DNA of 41,920 nucleotides, taken from positions 1 through 41,920 of the forward strand of contig JALWBR010000004.1 in assembly GCA_027037055.1 (NCBI GenBank), given 5' to 3'. Shown piece after piece: positions 16,906-25,181 of this stretch. The translations under genes and the position numbers were made by a program. Source of the stretch: Aquificales bacterium. GTDB taxonomy: Bacteria > Aquificota > Aquificia > Aquificales > Aquificaceae. Position 1 is the stretch's first letter. Each line of letters starts with the position of its first letter. The notes under the pieces were generated by a model. It saw nothing but the letters and a program-made list of their open reading frames with translations. It searched no databases and had not been told where the DNA came from.

Positions 16906-18879
16906 ATGAGAAACGGTCTCATCTTGGCAATACTCACATTTATTCCCTCCCTTGCCCAAGAGCTATATCTTGAAGGAGTGGAGATTAAAGAAAAAAGGGA
17001 AACTATGGGTAAGGAAGAGATAGCGGAAAGTACGGGAAAGGATACCGCGGAAATACTTGAGGGGAAAGCGGGTGTATGGAAGCTGAGAAAGGGTGCTACT
17101 GCCAACGATGTTGTTATAAGGGGTTTTCAGAAAGGCAATTTGAATTTCACGGTTGATGAGGGAAGGATATACAACGCATGTCCGAACAGGATGGATCCAC
17201 CCCTGTTTCATATTGACCCCTCCGAGATTGAATCGGTTGAAATAATAAAGGGACCCTTTGATGTTGAAAGTTACGGAACCCTTGGAGGTTCTGTAAAGAT
17301 CAAAACCCATAAACCCACTTTCGGCTTTAAAGGAAAGCTTTCCCTAAAAGGTGGTTCCTTCGGATATATAAATCCCTCCGTAAGGCTCTCCTACGGGAAA
17401 GATCCCTTTTTTGGTATCCTCGGTTACTCCTATCAGTACTCCAAGCCTTATGTAACGGGTAAAGGGAGGCTGCTTACCGATTATGCAAATTACAAAGAAG
17501 AGTTCAAGGATTCAACAGCATTCAACATAAATACCCTGTGGTTAAAGGGAGGTTACAAAAGGGGAAAAAGGAAAATTGAATTTTCCTACACCGCCCAGAG
17601 GAGCAGGGATATTCTTTACCCCTACCTTATGATGGATGCGTTAAACAATTCAATGGACAGGATAAGCATAAACCTTAACCTTAGAGGTATTGATATAAAC
17701 GCCTATTACTCCAAGGTGGGTCACCTTATGAACAATTCAAAGAGGGAAACTGGTATGTTTATGGAAACGGATGCCAGTTCGGAAACCTACGGCGCAAAGA
17801 TAAGGCTTAAAGGGAAAAGATTAAAGGCTGGGCTTGAAGTTCTCGGATGGCTGTGGGATACACAAACCGTTATGGGTTCATCAATCCAAAATACAATACC
17901 CGGTGTGGTGTTTTCAGACATCGGTATCTTCGGTGAATACTCAAAAAGATTATCAAAGAATATAGGTATAAAGGCTGGACTGAGAATTGATAAAACAAGT
18001 ATGAAAGCGGATTCCCAAAAAGCTAATACTGACATGTACTTTACCTATCACAACACGAGAAGACTTTACGCGGAAGAGATATACCCTTCGGGTAATATAC
18101 AGATATTCTATGAGCCCGAGAAAAATCTGAGAATCTTCGGAAAACTCGGGCATGCCTTCAGAAGCCCCGATCCTCAAGAGAGGTTCTTTGCCTTAAACAG
18201 GACTGGTATGATGGAAAACAGGTACGGCGACTGGGTCGGTAATCCGAAGTTGAAAGGAACAAAAAACACGGAAATTGATACGGGTATTGAATATAAGAGC
18301 AAAAACTTTAACATTAAGGCATCCCTTTTCTACAGCATACTTACAGACTTTATTACTGTTCACAGGGTATCTGCTGTAAACAGTACTGGGATAGGAAACA
18401 AGGCAAAAACATATACGAATGTAAACGCAAATATATACGGAGGGGAAATATCGGGCATCTTCCTTATAAGTCAAAATCTGTTTATAGATACAAACCTTTC
18501 TTATACAAGGGGGACAAAAGAGAGGGACCCCTCAAGGAATATTTACGATACGGATATAGCGGAGATACCTCCTCTTAAAGGGAGGGTTGCTTTGAGATAC
18601 GACAGATGGAAGTATTTTGCTGAGGCGGAAACCCTGTTTCAAGCAACCCAAGGTAATGTAGATTCTGATCTCGGAGAGGAAAAAACGCCCGGATGGGCAA
18701 TTGTAAATATTAAGGCGGGAATAAGATACAAAAGGATAACCCTCTTCGCGGGTGTAAACAATCTTTTAAACAAGGAATACTATCAGCACCTTTCCTATCT
18801 TAGGAATCCCTTCTCAACGGGAAATAAGATACCCGAGCCCGGAAGAAATTACTACCTCAATCTTGAATATGCCTTCTGA
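16906..18879 (+). CDS. TonB-dependent outer-membrane receptor of the OprC/NosA copper type
   Basis: A 657-residue receptor: signal peptide (to about residue 17, SLA before QELYL), plug domain (about 40-140) and a 22-strand-type barrel ending in EYAF. In the plug, ACPNRMDPP gives Cys92-x3-Met96, and in the barrel GHLMNN gives His273-x-Met275. These match the CxxxM/HxM copper ligands known for OprC, and the surrounding sequence matches the OprC/NosA family, so copper is the most likely substrate. Nickel for the neighbouring hydrogenase is possible but less supported. GGAGGT precedes the ATG. Its end overlaps the convergent protease gene by 23 bp. Confidence 0.88.
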   Translation: MRNGLILAILTFIPSLAQELYLEGVEIKEKRETMGKEEIAESTGKDTAEILEGKAGVWKLRKGATANDVVIRGFQKGNLNFTVDEGRIYNACPNRMDPPLFHIDPSEIESVEIIKGPFDVESYGTLGGSVKIKTHKPTFGFKGKLSLKGGSFGYINPSVRLSYGKDPFFGILGYSYQYSKPYVTGKGRLLTDYANYKEEFKDSTAFNINTLWLKGGYKRGKRKIEFSYTAQRSRDILYPYLMMDALNNSMDRISINLNLRGIDINAYYSKVGHLMNNSKRETGMFMETDASSETYGAKIRLKGKRLKAGLEVLGWLWDTQTVMGSSIQNTIPGVVFSDIGIFGEYSKRLSKNIGIKAGLRIDKTSMKADSQKANTDMYFTYHNTRRLYAEEIYPSGNIQIFYEPEKNLRIFGKLGHAFRSPDPQERFFALNRTGMMENRYGDWVGNPKLKGTKNTEIDTGIEYKSKNFNIKASLFYSILTDFITVHRVSAVNSTGIGNKAKTYTNVNANIYGGEISGIFLISQNLFIDTNLSYTRGTKERDPSRNIYDTDIAEIPPLKGRVALRYDRWKYFAEAETLFQATQGNVDSDLGEEKTPGWAIVNIKAGIRYKRITLFAGVNNLLNKEYYQHLSYLRNPFSTGNKIPEPGRNYYLNLEYAF

Positions 18880-19318
18880 TAATATCCTTTACCTTATTCA
18901 CAAGGAGGGGAATCTTCCCCTCCACCTTTTCCGAAACATAATCTACTCCATCAAAGCTTGAAGGTTCAATACCTACGATGTAAATAAACGGTAAACTTCC
19001 ACTTACCTCTTTATAAATATCAACCACTTCCCTAAGATTAAGGGTGTGGGTTGATAAACTCGTTACATCGTATATAAGCCTTTCCACACCCTCAAAGGTA
19101 TAAATAGTACCCTCTTCCTCTCCCCCCTTTACCGCATCCACTATTATCACAACATCCGATATTTCAAAAATTTCAATAAGATTTAGAAAGTCATTAAATA
19201 ATCTGTAAAACTTGACACGGGGATGATTAAAGAGGGAACTTAAGCTATCTATAACCCTGATACCTACCGAATCATCACCCATAAAGGGATTTCCGAGCCC
19301 TACAACGGATATATGCAC
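18857..19318 (-). CDS. NiFe hydrogenase maturation protease
   Basis: About 153 residues of the HyaD/HycI-type endopeptidase family, which removes the C-terminal tail of the hydrogenase large subunit after Ni insertion. The start motif is HISVVGLGNPFMGDDSVGIRV (metal-binding Asp in GDD), followed by VVIIVDAVKGG and a central STHTLNLREVV His. GTG 19318 is chosen because it begins right at the conserved domain and avoids overlap with the divergent hydrogenase gene; an ATG at 19363 would add 15 residues. Its target is very likely the large subunit at 20084-21343. Confidence 0.88.
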   Translation of the reverse strand: MHISVVGLGNPFMGDDSVGIRVIDSLSSLFNHPRVKFYRLFNDFLNLIEIFEISDVVIIVDAVKGGEEEGTIYTFEGVERLIYDVTSLSTHTLNLREVVDIYKEVSGSLPFIYIVGIEPSSFDGVDYVSEKVEGKIPLLVNKVKDIIRRHIQD

Positions 19319-19325
19319 ACCAATA

Positions 19326-19331
19326 TATAAT
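19326..19331 (+). promoter_or_regulatory. -10 box predicting a leaderless hydrogenase transcript
   Basis: TATAAT ends 6 nt before ATG 19338 of the hydrogenase small subunit gene, so the expected +1 is the start codon. No Shine-Dalgarno and no consensus -35 are visible. Confidence 0.45.
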
Positions 19332-19337
19332 GTAAAT

Positions 19338-20087
19338 ATGAAACCAAGGGTAGGTATATTCAAGCTCTCCTCCTGTGATGGATGTCAAGCCCAATTCTTT
19401 GATATACCCCATGTGTGGGATCATATTGAAATAGTCTTTTGGCTTCTCGGTAAAAGCGATAATAGGATGGAAGAGGTGGATATAGCCTTTGTGGAAGGTT
19501 CCGTATCAACTAAGGAAGAAGAAGATCTTGCAAGAGAAATAAGGGAAAAGGCAAAAATGGTCGTAACCATAGGTGCATGTGCCACCTCGGGAGGCATTCA
19601 AGCCCTCAGGAATTTTATGAAACAAAAAGAATTCTTGAGCGTTTATCCTAATCCCCGATTTATAGAAAGCCTTGAAAGAAGCGTGCCGGTGGGTGAAATA
19701 ATAAAGGTTGACTATGAGATATGGGGATGCCCAGTAAATCCTTCAATCCTTGAAAACTTTATAAATTCTTACCTCCACAACAAAAGACCCTCCATACCAG
19801 ACTTTCCCTTATGTATGGAATGTAAGATCAAGGGTAACATCTGCGTTATGGATGCCTACGGGATACCGTGCCTTGGACCGGTAGTAAGGGCGGGTTGCGG
19901 TGCCATCTGTCCCTCCTTTAAAAGGGGATGCTACGGATGTTTCGGACCTTGTAAGAATCCGAACATAGATGCACTTATATTGTGGTTCAAAAATATGGGT
20001 TTGGGTGAAGAGGAAATAAAAAGGATGTTTGAAAATGAAAATGCCTACTCACCAGAGTTTAAAAGGATTGTGGAGGGTTTGAAGTGA
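19338..20087 (+). CDS. NiFe hydrogenase small subunit (cytoplasmic, group 3b/HydD-like)
   Basis: A 249-residue electron-transfer subunit with no Tat or membrane signal, so cytoplasmic. Cys13-x2-Cys16 in LSSCDGCQAQ, the Cys of TIGACATSGG and the Cys of YEIWGCPVNP ligate the proximal [4Fe-4S] cluster. The C-terminal part is Cys-rich (CMECKIKGNIC, PCLGPVVRAGCGAICP, CYGCFGPC), as in sulfhydrogenase delta (HydD) subunits. It is coupled to the large subunit by a 4-bp GTGA overlap. The HydB and HydG partners usual for group 3b are not adjacent, although a HydG-like gene lies at 37022-37828. Group assignment is tentative; Aquificales also have other cytoplasmic hydrogenases. Confidence 0.88.
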   Translation: MKPRVGIFKLSSCDGCQAQFFDIPHVWDHIEIVFWLLGKSDNRMEEVDIAFVEGSVSTKEEEDLAREIREKAKMVVTIGACATSGGIQALRNFMKQKEFLSVYPNPRFIESLERSVPVGEIIKVDYEIWGCPVNPSILENFINSYLHNKRPSIPDFPLCMECKIKGNICVMDAYGIPCLGPVVRAGCGAICPSFKRGCYGCFGPCKNPNIDALILWFKNMGLGEEEIKRMFENENAYSPEFKRIVEGLK

Positions 20088-21343
20088 AAGAAAAGGTTAT
20101 AAGGACGCTGACACGGGTTGAAGGTTTGGGGAGAATGAGAATAAAGATGGAGGGTGAGGAGATAAAGGGAGTTAGGCTTGAGATATTTGAGCCTCCGAGA
20201 TTCTTTGAATCCATAGTGAAGGGTAAAAAGCCCGATCAGGTCCTTGATATGGTGGCGAGGATATGCGGCTTATGTCCCGTAGCTTACCAAATGAGCGGTG
20301 TTGAAGCCTTTGAAAAGATCTTCCATATAAATGTACCCGTCCACATAAAAGATCTAAGGAGAGTTCTCTACTGCGGTGAGTGGATATCAAGCCACTCCGC
20401 CCATATATTCTTTTTGCATCTTCCCGACTTTTTCGGTAAACAAAGCAGTATAGAGCTTGCAAAGGAAAGAAAGGATTTAATAGAGAAGGGATTAAAAATA
20501 AGAAAGGCCGGAAACAGAATTATAGAAGTGCTGGGCGGAAGACATGTACACCCCGTCAATATAAGGGTAGGGGGATTTTACAGGATGCCGAGGGATAAGG
20601 AAGTAGAAGAGGTAATAAGGCTTATAGAAGAAGCCTTACAAGTGGCGGAAGAATGCCTTGATGAATTTACAGATTTTGAGTTTCCCGATCTTGAAAGGGA
20701 TTACGAGTTTATATCCCTTGGAAACGGAGAAAGATATCCGTTTATGGAAGGTAAGGTTGTATCTTCGGAAGGATGGAGTATAGAAAAGGAAAAATTTGAG
20801 GATGTATTTGAGGAGTTTCAGCTTCCCCACTCAACCGCCCTATACTCAAAAATAAAGAACAAAGGATTTTATCTTGTAGGAGCAATTGCAAGATTTAATA
20901 ACAATCTTGAAAAGCTTGATGATGATATAAAGGAGAAGGTAAAGGGATTTTATCCCATAAAGAATACCTTCAAAAGTATAATAGCCAGATCAACGGAGAT
21001 AGTCTATGCCCTCAGGGAAGCAAAAAGACTGCTTGAAAATATAGATTTGAAAGAAAGCCCTTATGTTGAGTATGAAATCGCGGAAGGGGAAGGGGTGGGT
21101 ATAACCGAGGCTCCGAGGGGTATCTTGTATCACCGATACAGGGTAAACAAAAAAGGGCTGGTGGAATATGCCAACATAATACCGCCCACTTCCCAGAATC
21201 AGGGGGTGATGGAAGAGGAAGTTTTGGAAGGGCTGAGGAAGATAAAGGGTAACATTGAAACTGTAGCGGAAAAAATTATAAGGAACTTTGATCCTTGTAT
21301 ATCTTGTGCGTCCCACTTTTTGGAAGTTATAAGGGAAGGGTAA
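20084..21343 (+). CDS. NiFe hydrogenase large (catalytic) subunit
   Basis: A 419-residue catalytic subunit. The NiFe site cysteines are Cys61 and Cys64 (ARICGLCPVAYQ) and Cys405 and Cys408 (FDPCISCASH). After His411 a short tail FLEVIREG remains, the expected substrate of the maturation protease at 18857-19318. Other conserved elements are TRVEGLGRM at the N-terminus and LYCGEWISSHSAHIFFLHLPD. It starts at GTG 20084, overlapping the small subunit stop. The 3' end abuts rpoD, with an inverted repeat over both stops. Confidence 0.93.
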   Translation: MKEKVIRTLTRVEGLGRMRIKMEGEEIKGVRLEIFEPPRFFESIVKGKKPDQVLDMVARICGLCPVAYQMSGVEAFEKIFHINVPVHIKDLRRVLYCGEWISSHSAHIFFLHLPDFFGKQSSIELAKERKDLIEKGLKIRKAGNRIIEVLGGRHVHPVNIRVGGFYRMPRDKEVEEVIRLIEEALQVAEECLDEFTDFEFPDLERDYEFISLGNGERYPFMEGKVVSSEGWSIEKEKFEDVFEEFQLPHSTALYSKIKNKGFYLVGAIARFNNNLEKLDDDIKEKVKGFYPIKNTFKSIIARSTEIVYALREAKRLLENIDLKESPYVEYEIAEGEGVGITEAPRGILYHRYRVNKKGLVEYANIIPPTSQNQGVMEEEVLEGLRKIKGNIETVAEKIIRNFDPCISCASHFLEVIREG

Positions 21344-21366
21344 GGGACTTCCTATCAGAAGTCCCT
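21343..21366. terminator. Inverted repeat overlapping the converging stops of the hydrogenase and rpoD genes
   Basis: AGGGACTTC (21343-21351) and GAAGTCCCT (21358-21366) form a perfect 9-bp stem with a 6-nt loop. It starts at the last base of the hydrogenase stop and covers the final codons and stop of rpoD. Neither strand has a clear T-run after it, so it may stall or protect transcript ends rather than be a classical terminator. Confidence 0.5.
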
Positions 21367-23058
21367 GAGATACTTAGCCCTTGAGGGATGCCTGAGTTTT
21401 CTTATGGCTTTTGATTCTATCTGGCGTATTCTCTCCCTTGTAACATTGAACATCCTTCCCACCTGCTCAAGGGTGTACTCCGTTCCGTCAACCAAGCCGT
21501 ACCTGTATCTTAAAATCTCCCTCTCCTTCTCAGAAAGGGTATTCAAAACCTTCTCAAGCTGTTCCTTAAGAAGCTTTTGGGCGACACGCTCCTCGGGTGG
21601 TTCTATTGACTTATCTTCAATAAAGTCCTTCATCACGGTGTCCTCATCATCTCCTATGGGCGTCTCCAAAGAGATGGGTTCTTGGGCGGATCTTAGCACC
21701 TTCCTGACCTTCTCAACAGGCATACCCATGTGTTTTGCTATCTCCTCTATGGTGGGTTCCCTTCCAAGTTCTTGGAAAAGCTTCTTAGAAACCTTTATTA
21801 TCCTGTTTATTGTTTCTATCATGTGAACAGGTATCCTTATCGTCCTTGCCTGATCCGCTATAGCCCTTGTAATAGCCTGTCTTATCCACCATGTAGCATA
21901 GGTTGAAAACTTATAACCCTTTCTGTAATCGTATTTATCAACAGCCTTCATAAGACCTATATTTCCTTCCTGAATGAGATCAAGGAAATGCAATCCCCTG
22001 TTTACATACTTCTTTGCTATTGATACAACGAGTCTGAGGTTGGATTTGACCATAATCTGCTTAGCCTGTACTACCTTCTTCCTTCCCTGTTCAATGATGG
22101 ACATTACCCTCTTCATCTCTTCTGGGAGTATTCCCATCTCTTCCATAAGCTTATCCACTTCCCTTCTGAGATAGATATATTCACCTCTCAAGGTTTCAAA
22201 CTTATAGAAGGAGTAACCCGCTTCCTGAATCTTCTTTTGAAGATCCTGTCTGCTCATGTACTCGGAGATAAGCTCGTCTATATTTTCATGGATTGCTTGA
22301 AGCTTTTTCCTCCTGTTCTCAAGATCCCTCTTCTTCCTTATATACTTCTGATAAAGGCTTATAAGTTCATCTGCTATCCTTTCAAAGCGGGAATACTTTA
22401 TCTTCATTTCCTTAACTATCCTGTTCATCAATGCATGCTTAATAAGATACTCCCTCTTGGCTTCTGGAGTTTTCTCCTTTAAATATCTTGAACGGGCGCT
22501 CAAAAGCTCCTTATAAGCCTTTGCGAGTTCAAGACCCTTATCCATTATGAATCTTTCATACTTCTCAACAAGTTCGTCATTCTCTTCCTCATTCTCACCC
22601 ACCATATCCATAATGTCCTGCACCCTTATTTTTCCATCACAAAGTTTACCCCAATCCCTTAGAATCCTGTCAACAAGGAAGGAAGTTCTCAAAAGTCCCC
22701 TTCTCATAACCTTTCTTCCTGTTTCTATCTGCTTTGCATAAAATATCTCCTCTTCCCTCTTGAGAAGGGGTATCTTGCCCATCTCTCTGAGGTACAGCTT
22801 TACGGGATCTCCGTCCCTTCCCGAAAGGGTAAAGTGTTCCGTAGAAACAATAAGATCCTCACCTTCTATGTCTTCCTTCTCAAGATACTCTTCACTTTCC
22901 ACTATCTGAATACCCTGCTCGGAAAGGACATCCATTATCTCTTCCAAGCTGTCAGAGTCAATAAATTCCTTATCAAGCAAATCGTTAAGCTCATCATAAG
23001 TAACATAGCCTTTTTCCTTTCCTGCCTCAATAATCCTTCTCATGCAGTCCTTATCCAT
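21355..23058 (-). CDS. rpoD: RNA polymerase primary sigma factor RpoD
   Basis: A 567-residue sigma-70. Region 1.2 is [19 protein letters not shown]. Region 2 is [34 protein letters not shown] through [17 protein letters not shown] (core binding and -10 recognition). Region 3 contains [15 protein letters not shown], and region 4 is [21 protein letters not shown] (-35 recognition). It directs housekeeping transcription, which fits the TTGACA/TATAAT promoters seen here. Two ATGs (23061, 23058) follow GGAGG; 23058 has the better spacing. It lies 15 bp after dnaG, as in the classic macromolecular-synthesis operon but without rpsU. Confidence 0.97.
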   Translation of the reverse strand: MDKDCMRRIIEAGKEKGYVTYDELNDLLDKEFIDSDSLEEIMDVLSEQGIQIVESEEYLEKEDIEGEDLIVSTEHFTLSGRDGDPVKLYLREMGKIPLLKREEEIFYAKQIETGRKVMRRGLLRTSFLVDRILRDWGKLCDGKIRVQDIMDMVGENEEENDELVEKYERFIMDKGLELAKAYKELLSARSRYLKEKTPEAKREYLIKHALMNRIVKEMKIKYSRFERIADELISLYQKYIRKKRDLENRRKKLQAIHENIDELISEYMSRQDLQKKIQEAGYSFYKFETLRGEYIYLRREVDKLMEEMGILPEEMKRVMSIIEQGRKKVVQAKQIMVKSNLRLVVSIAKKYVNRGLHFLDLIQEGNIGLMKAVDKYDYRKGYKFSTYATWWIRQAITRAIADQARTIRIPVHMIETINRIIKVSKKLFQELGREPTIEEIAKHMGMPVEKVRKVLRSAQEPISLETPIGDDEDTVMKDFIEDKSIEPPEERVAQKLLKEQLEKVLNTLSEKEREILRYRYGLVDGTEYTLEQVGRMFNVTRERIRQIESKAIRKLRHPSRAKYLRDF

Positions 23059-23073
23059 CATGCCTCCTGCACC

Positions 23074-24654
23074 TCATAATTTTTTTTGATCTATAAAAAA
23101 GCTTCTAAATCTATTTGATTCCGCATAAGCCATCTCTCTTAGTTTTCTCTTTCTATTTTCAAAATCATCCGGAAGATCCTCGGGTACCGGATATGACCTG
23201 AGAAACCTTTCAACCACATGGTTGAATGCTTCATGCAGATTATATACTTTCATATTTATTATATCCCGAGGAACATTGTAATACTCCTCTTTGAGTATGC
23301 TCTCCGCTATAATCATCGCGTCAGGCGACAGATTTAAAGAATTTAAATCAATTTTTTCGGGTTTCAACTCCATTAATCCCTTTAAAAATATACGCTCCGC
23401 GTGGGAAAGGTAAACCCTGTCCCTTTCCTCCTCCTTCGGCTTAATATAAACTTGCTCGGATAGGCTTGTAACGGGAATACCCGTTATCTTTGAAACGGTA
23501 AGAAGCATATCGTATGCCTTTACTGAATCGTTAACAAAGGCGACATAATAAAGGAAATCCCTGAGGGCATCCTTGTCACCTTCGGATATAAGATTTATAA
23601 GATGCTCAAAAATTTCGGGCGCATTCATAAGCTTTTCCTTCAAATCCTTTCCTTCTACCTTCTTGGAAAAGCTGTCCGCGTCCTCCCCTTCGGGCAAACG
23701 AAACACCCTAACCTCCATACCCTCTTTTAAAAGAACGGGAATAGCCATCCTTTCCGCCTTTCTTCCCGCCTGATCACCGTCAAACATAAGCACAGCCCTT
23801 TTTGCATACCTTGAAAGAAGTTTGGCATGATCCTCTGTAAGGGCTGTACCCATGGGTGCAACCGCAAATCTTACACCCTTCTGGAGAAGGGAAAGAACAT
23901 CAAAGTATCCTTCGGTTATAACAACAGTTTCCGTCTCCCTTATATACTCTTTACCTTCATAAAAACCGAAAAGGATCCTGCTTTTCTTAAAAATTTCACT
24001 CTCTGGAGAATTTATATATTTGGGACTTTCACCCTTTATACTTCTTCCGCCGAAGGCAACAATGTTACCCCTCTCATCCCTTATGGGTATTACTATCCTG
24101 TTTCTGAACATATCCCTATAAAATTCGTCTGACTTTATTAGATTACCCGTCCGCTCGTAATATTCAAGCAAACCCATTTCTTTTAGTTTTTCCACTATTT
24201 CATTACTGTTTTCCGCAAATCCTATTTTGAACTTCTTAATTACATAGGGATCCGTCCCCCGTCCGCGTAAATATTCCACCGCATCCCTATTCTTACTAAG
24301 ATTTCTTTCATAAATTTCCGATACCACAGCCATAGCTTCCAATACCTTTGAATTATCAGAAGAACTCCCGCTTATCTTCAACCTTATACCGTACTTCTTG
24401 GCTATTTCCAAGGCAGCCTGGGTGTAAGAAAGATTTTCATAAAGGGCAACAAATTTTATAAAATCACCGCCTACCCCGCATCCGAAACACTTCCATATAC
24501 CCTTTTGAGGAGATACAAAAAGGGAAGGAGTATCATCAGGATGAAAAGGACAGTTCGCCTTGTAATTACTACCCGACCTCTTCAGATCAATATAGGAAGA
24601 TATTACCTCAACTATATCAAGTTCCTTGAGGAGATCTCCAATGCCCGCCGACAT
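23074..24654 (-). CDS. dnaG: DNA primase DnaG
   Basis: A 526-residue primase. The N-terminal CHC2 zinc finger is NCPFHPDDTPSLFVSPQKG followed by WKCFGCGVGGD. The catalytic core has FAGRSI-type RNA polymerase motifs (VAFGGRSIKG) and the TOPRIM metal residues in VVITEGYFDVLSL and LMFDGDQAGRKA. The C-terminal helicase-binding part is divergent. ATG 24654 (MSAGIGDLLKELDIV) is taken as the start because it matches the family; the frame stays open to 24732, but that extension would run through the promoter. It is co-transcribed with rpoD. Confidence 0.96.
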   Translation of the reverse strand: MSAGIGDLLKELDIVEVISSYIDLKRSGSNYKANCPFHPDDTPSLFVSPQKGIWKCFGCGVGGDFIKFVALYENLSYTQAALEIAKKYGIRLKISGSSSDNSKVLEAMAVVSEIYERNLSKNRDAVEYLRGRGTDPYVIKKFKIGFAENSNEIVEKLKEMGLLEYYERTGNLIKSDEFYRDMFRNRIVIPIRDERGNIVAFGGRSIKGESPKYINSPESEIFKKSRILFGFYEGKEYIRETETVVITEGYFDVLSLLQKGVRFAVAPMGTALTEDHAKLLSRYAKRAVLMFDGDQAGRKAERMAIPVLLKEGMEVRVFRLPEGEDADSFSKKVEGKDLKEKLMNAPEIFEHLINLISEGDKDALRDFLYYVAFVNDSVKAYDMLLTVSKITGIPVTSLSEQVYIKPKEEERDRVYLSHAERIFLKGLMELKPEKIDLNSLNLSPDAMIIAESILKEEYYNVPRDIINMKVYNLHEAFNHVVERFLRSYPVPEDLPDDFENRKRKLREMAYAESNRFRSFFIDQKKL

Positions 24655-24667
24655 TATGGATATGTTA

Positions 24668-24695
24668 AATATAGTAAAGCATATCGGGGTGTCAA
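24668..24695 (-). promoter_or_regulatory. dnaG-rpoD promoter
   Basis: On the minus strand TTGACA (24695-24690), a 16-bp spacer and TATATT (24673-24668) form a near-consensus sigma-70 promoter. The -10 ends 13 nt before the dnaG ATG. It is back to back with the coiled-coil gene promoter at 24722-24749. Confidence 0.7.
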
Positions 24696-24721
24696 GATTT
24701 TTGAAGCTACTTGATAGAAGT

Positions 24722-24749
24722 TTGACAACCACCTACGAAGGAATATAAT
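24722..24749 (+). promoter_or_regulatory. Consensus leaderless promoter, copy 1
   Basis: TTGACA (24722-24727), 16 bp, TATAAT (24744-24749): a full consensus promoter whose -10 ends 6 nt before ATG 24756, so the predicted +1 is the start codon. The same box with nearly identical spacer recurs at 26611-26638 and 27895-27922. Confidence 0.8.
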
Positions 24750-24755
24750 TAAAGC

Positions 24756-25154
24756 ATGCTTGAAAGGGCTAAAGGACTTGTAAAAAAGGTAACCCTTGAA
24801 GTAGTCTATGAGGTTGTTGATGAAAGAACAAAAGAAATATTGGAAGTTATTAAAAAAATAGAGGAAAGGCAAGAAGAAGATTTCAGATACCTTAACCAAA
24901 AAATAGACACACAGATAGGTCAGGTAAGAAACGAAATGGGACAGTTAAGGCAGGAAATAGGACAGCTGAGACAGGAAATGACTCAAATGAGAGAAGAGTT
25001 TAAGTCAGAAATACATAGACTGGATGAGAAAATTGATAGAATGAATCAGGAATTCAAATCGGAAATCCAAAGGTTGGATGAGAAGATTGACAGAATGAAC
25101 CAAAGAATTGACACAGTTATACAGATGCTCTCGGAAATTTTGAGATCAAAATAA
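24756..25154 (+). CDS. Coiled-coil protein of a three-member repeat family, copy 1
   Basis: A 132-residue cytoplasmic protein, predicted as one long helix, of unknown function. The N-terminal 45 residues (MLERAKGLVKKVTLEVVYEV, then an acidic helix) are amphipathic and almost invariant in the three copies. Next come heptads of the form GQLRQE(I/M), two here, then an 18-residue block EFKSEIHRLDEKIDRMNQ that is duplicated only in this copy, and a conserved end RIDTVIQMLSEILRSK. No signal peptide or membrane span. It has no Shine-Dalgarno and is driven by a perfect promoter ending 6 nt before the ATG. It lies beside dnaG and converges on a secreted-protein gene. Confidence 0.85.
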   Translation: MLERAKGLVKKVTLEVVYEVVDERTKEILEVIKKIEERQEEDFRYLNQKIDTQIGQVRNEMGQLRQEIGQLRQEMTQMREEFKSEIHRLDEKIDRMNQEFKSEIQRLDEKIDRMNQRIDTVIQMLSEILRSK

Positions 25155-25173
25155 GCCCGCCGGGGGCGGGCTT
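25153..25173. terminator. GC-rich terminator hairpin between copy 1 and the secreted gene
   Basis: A 9-bp stem (AAGCCCGCC, 25153-25161, with GGCGGGCTT, 25165-25173) and a 3-nt loop overlaps the coiled-coil stop codon. On the minus strand it is followed by ATTTTG, so it is best suited to end the leftward secreted-protein transcript. A closely similar hairpin follows copy 2. Confidence 0.7.
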
Positions 25174-25181
25174 GGAAAAGG

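Noticed and set aside
24655-24732. 26-residue N-terminal extension of DnaG
   Set aside because: The family start aligns at the ATG at 24654, and the extension would cover the dnaG promoter.
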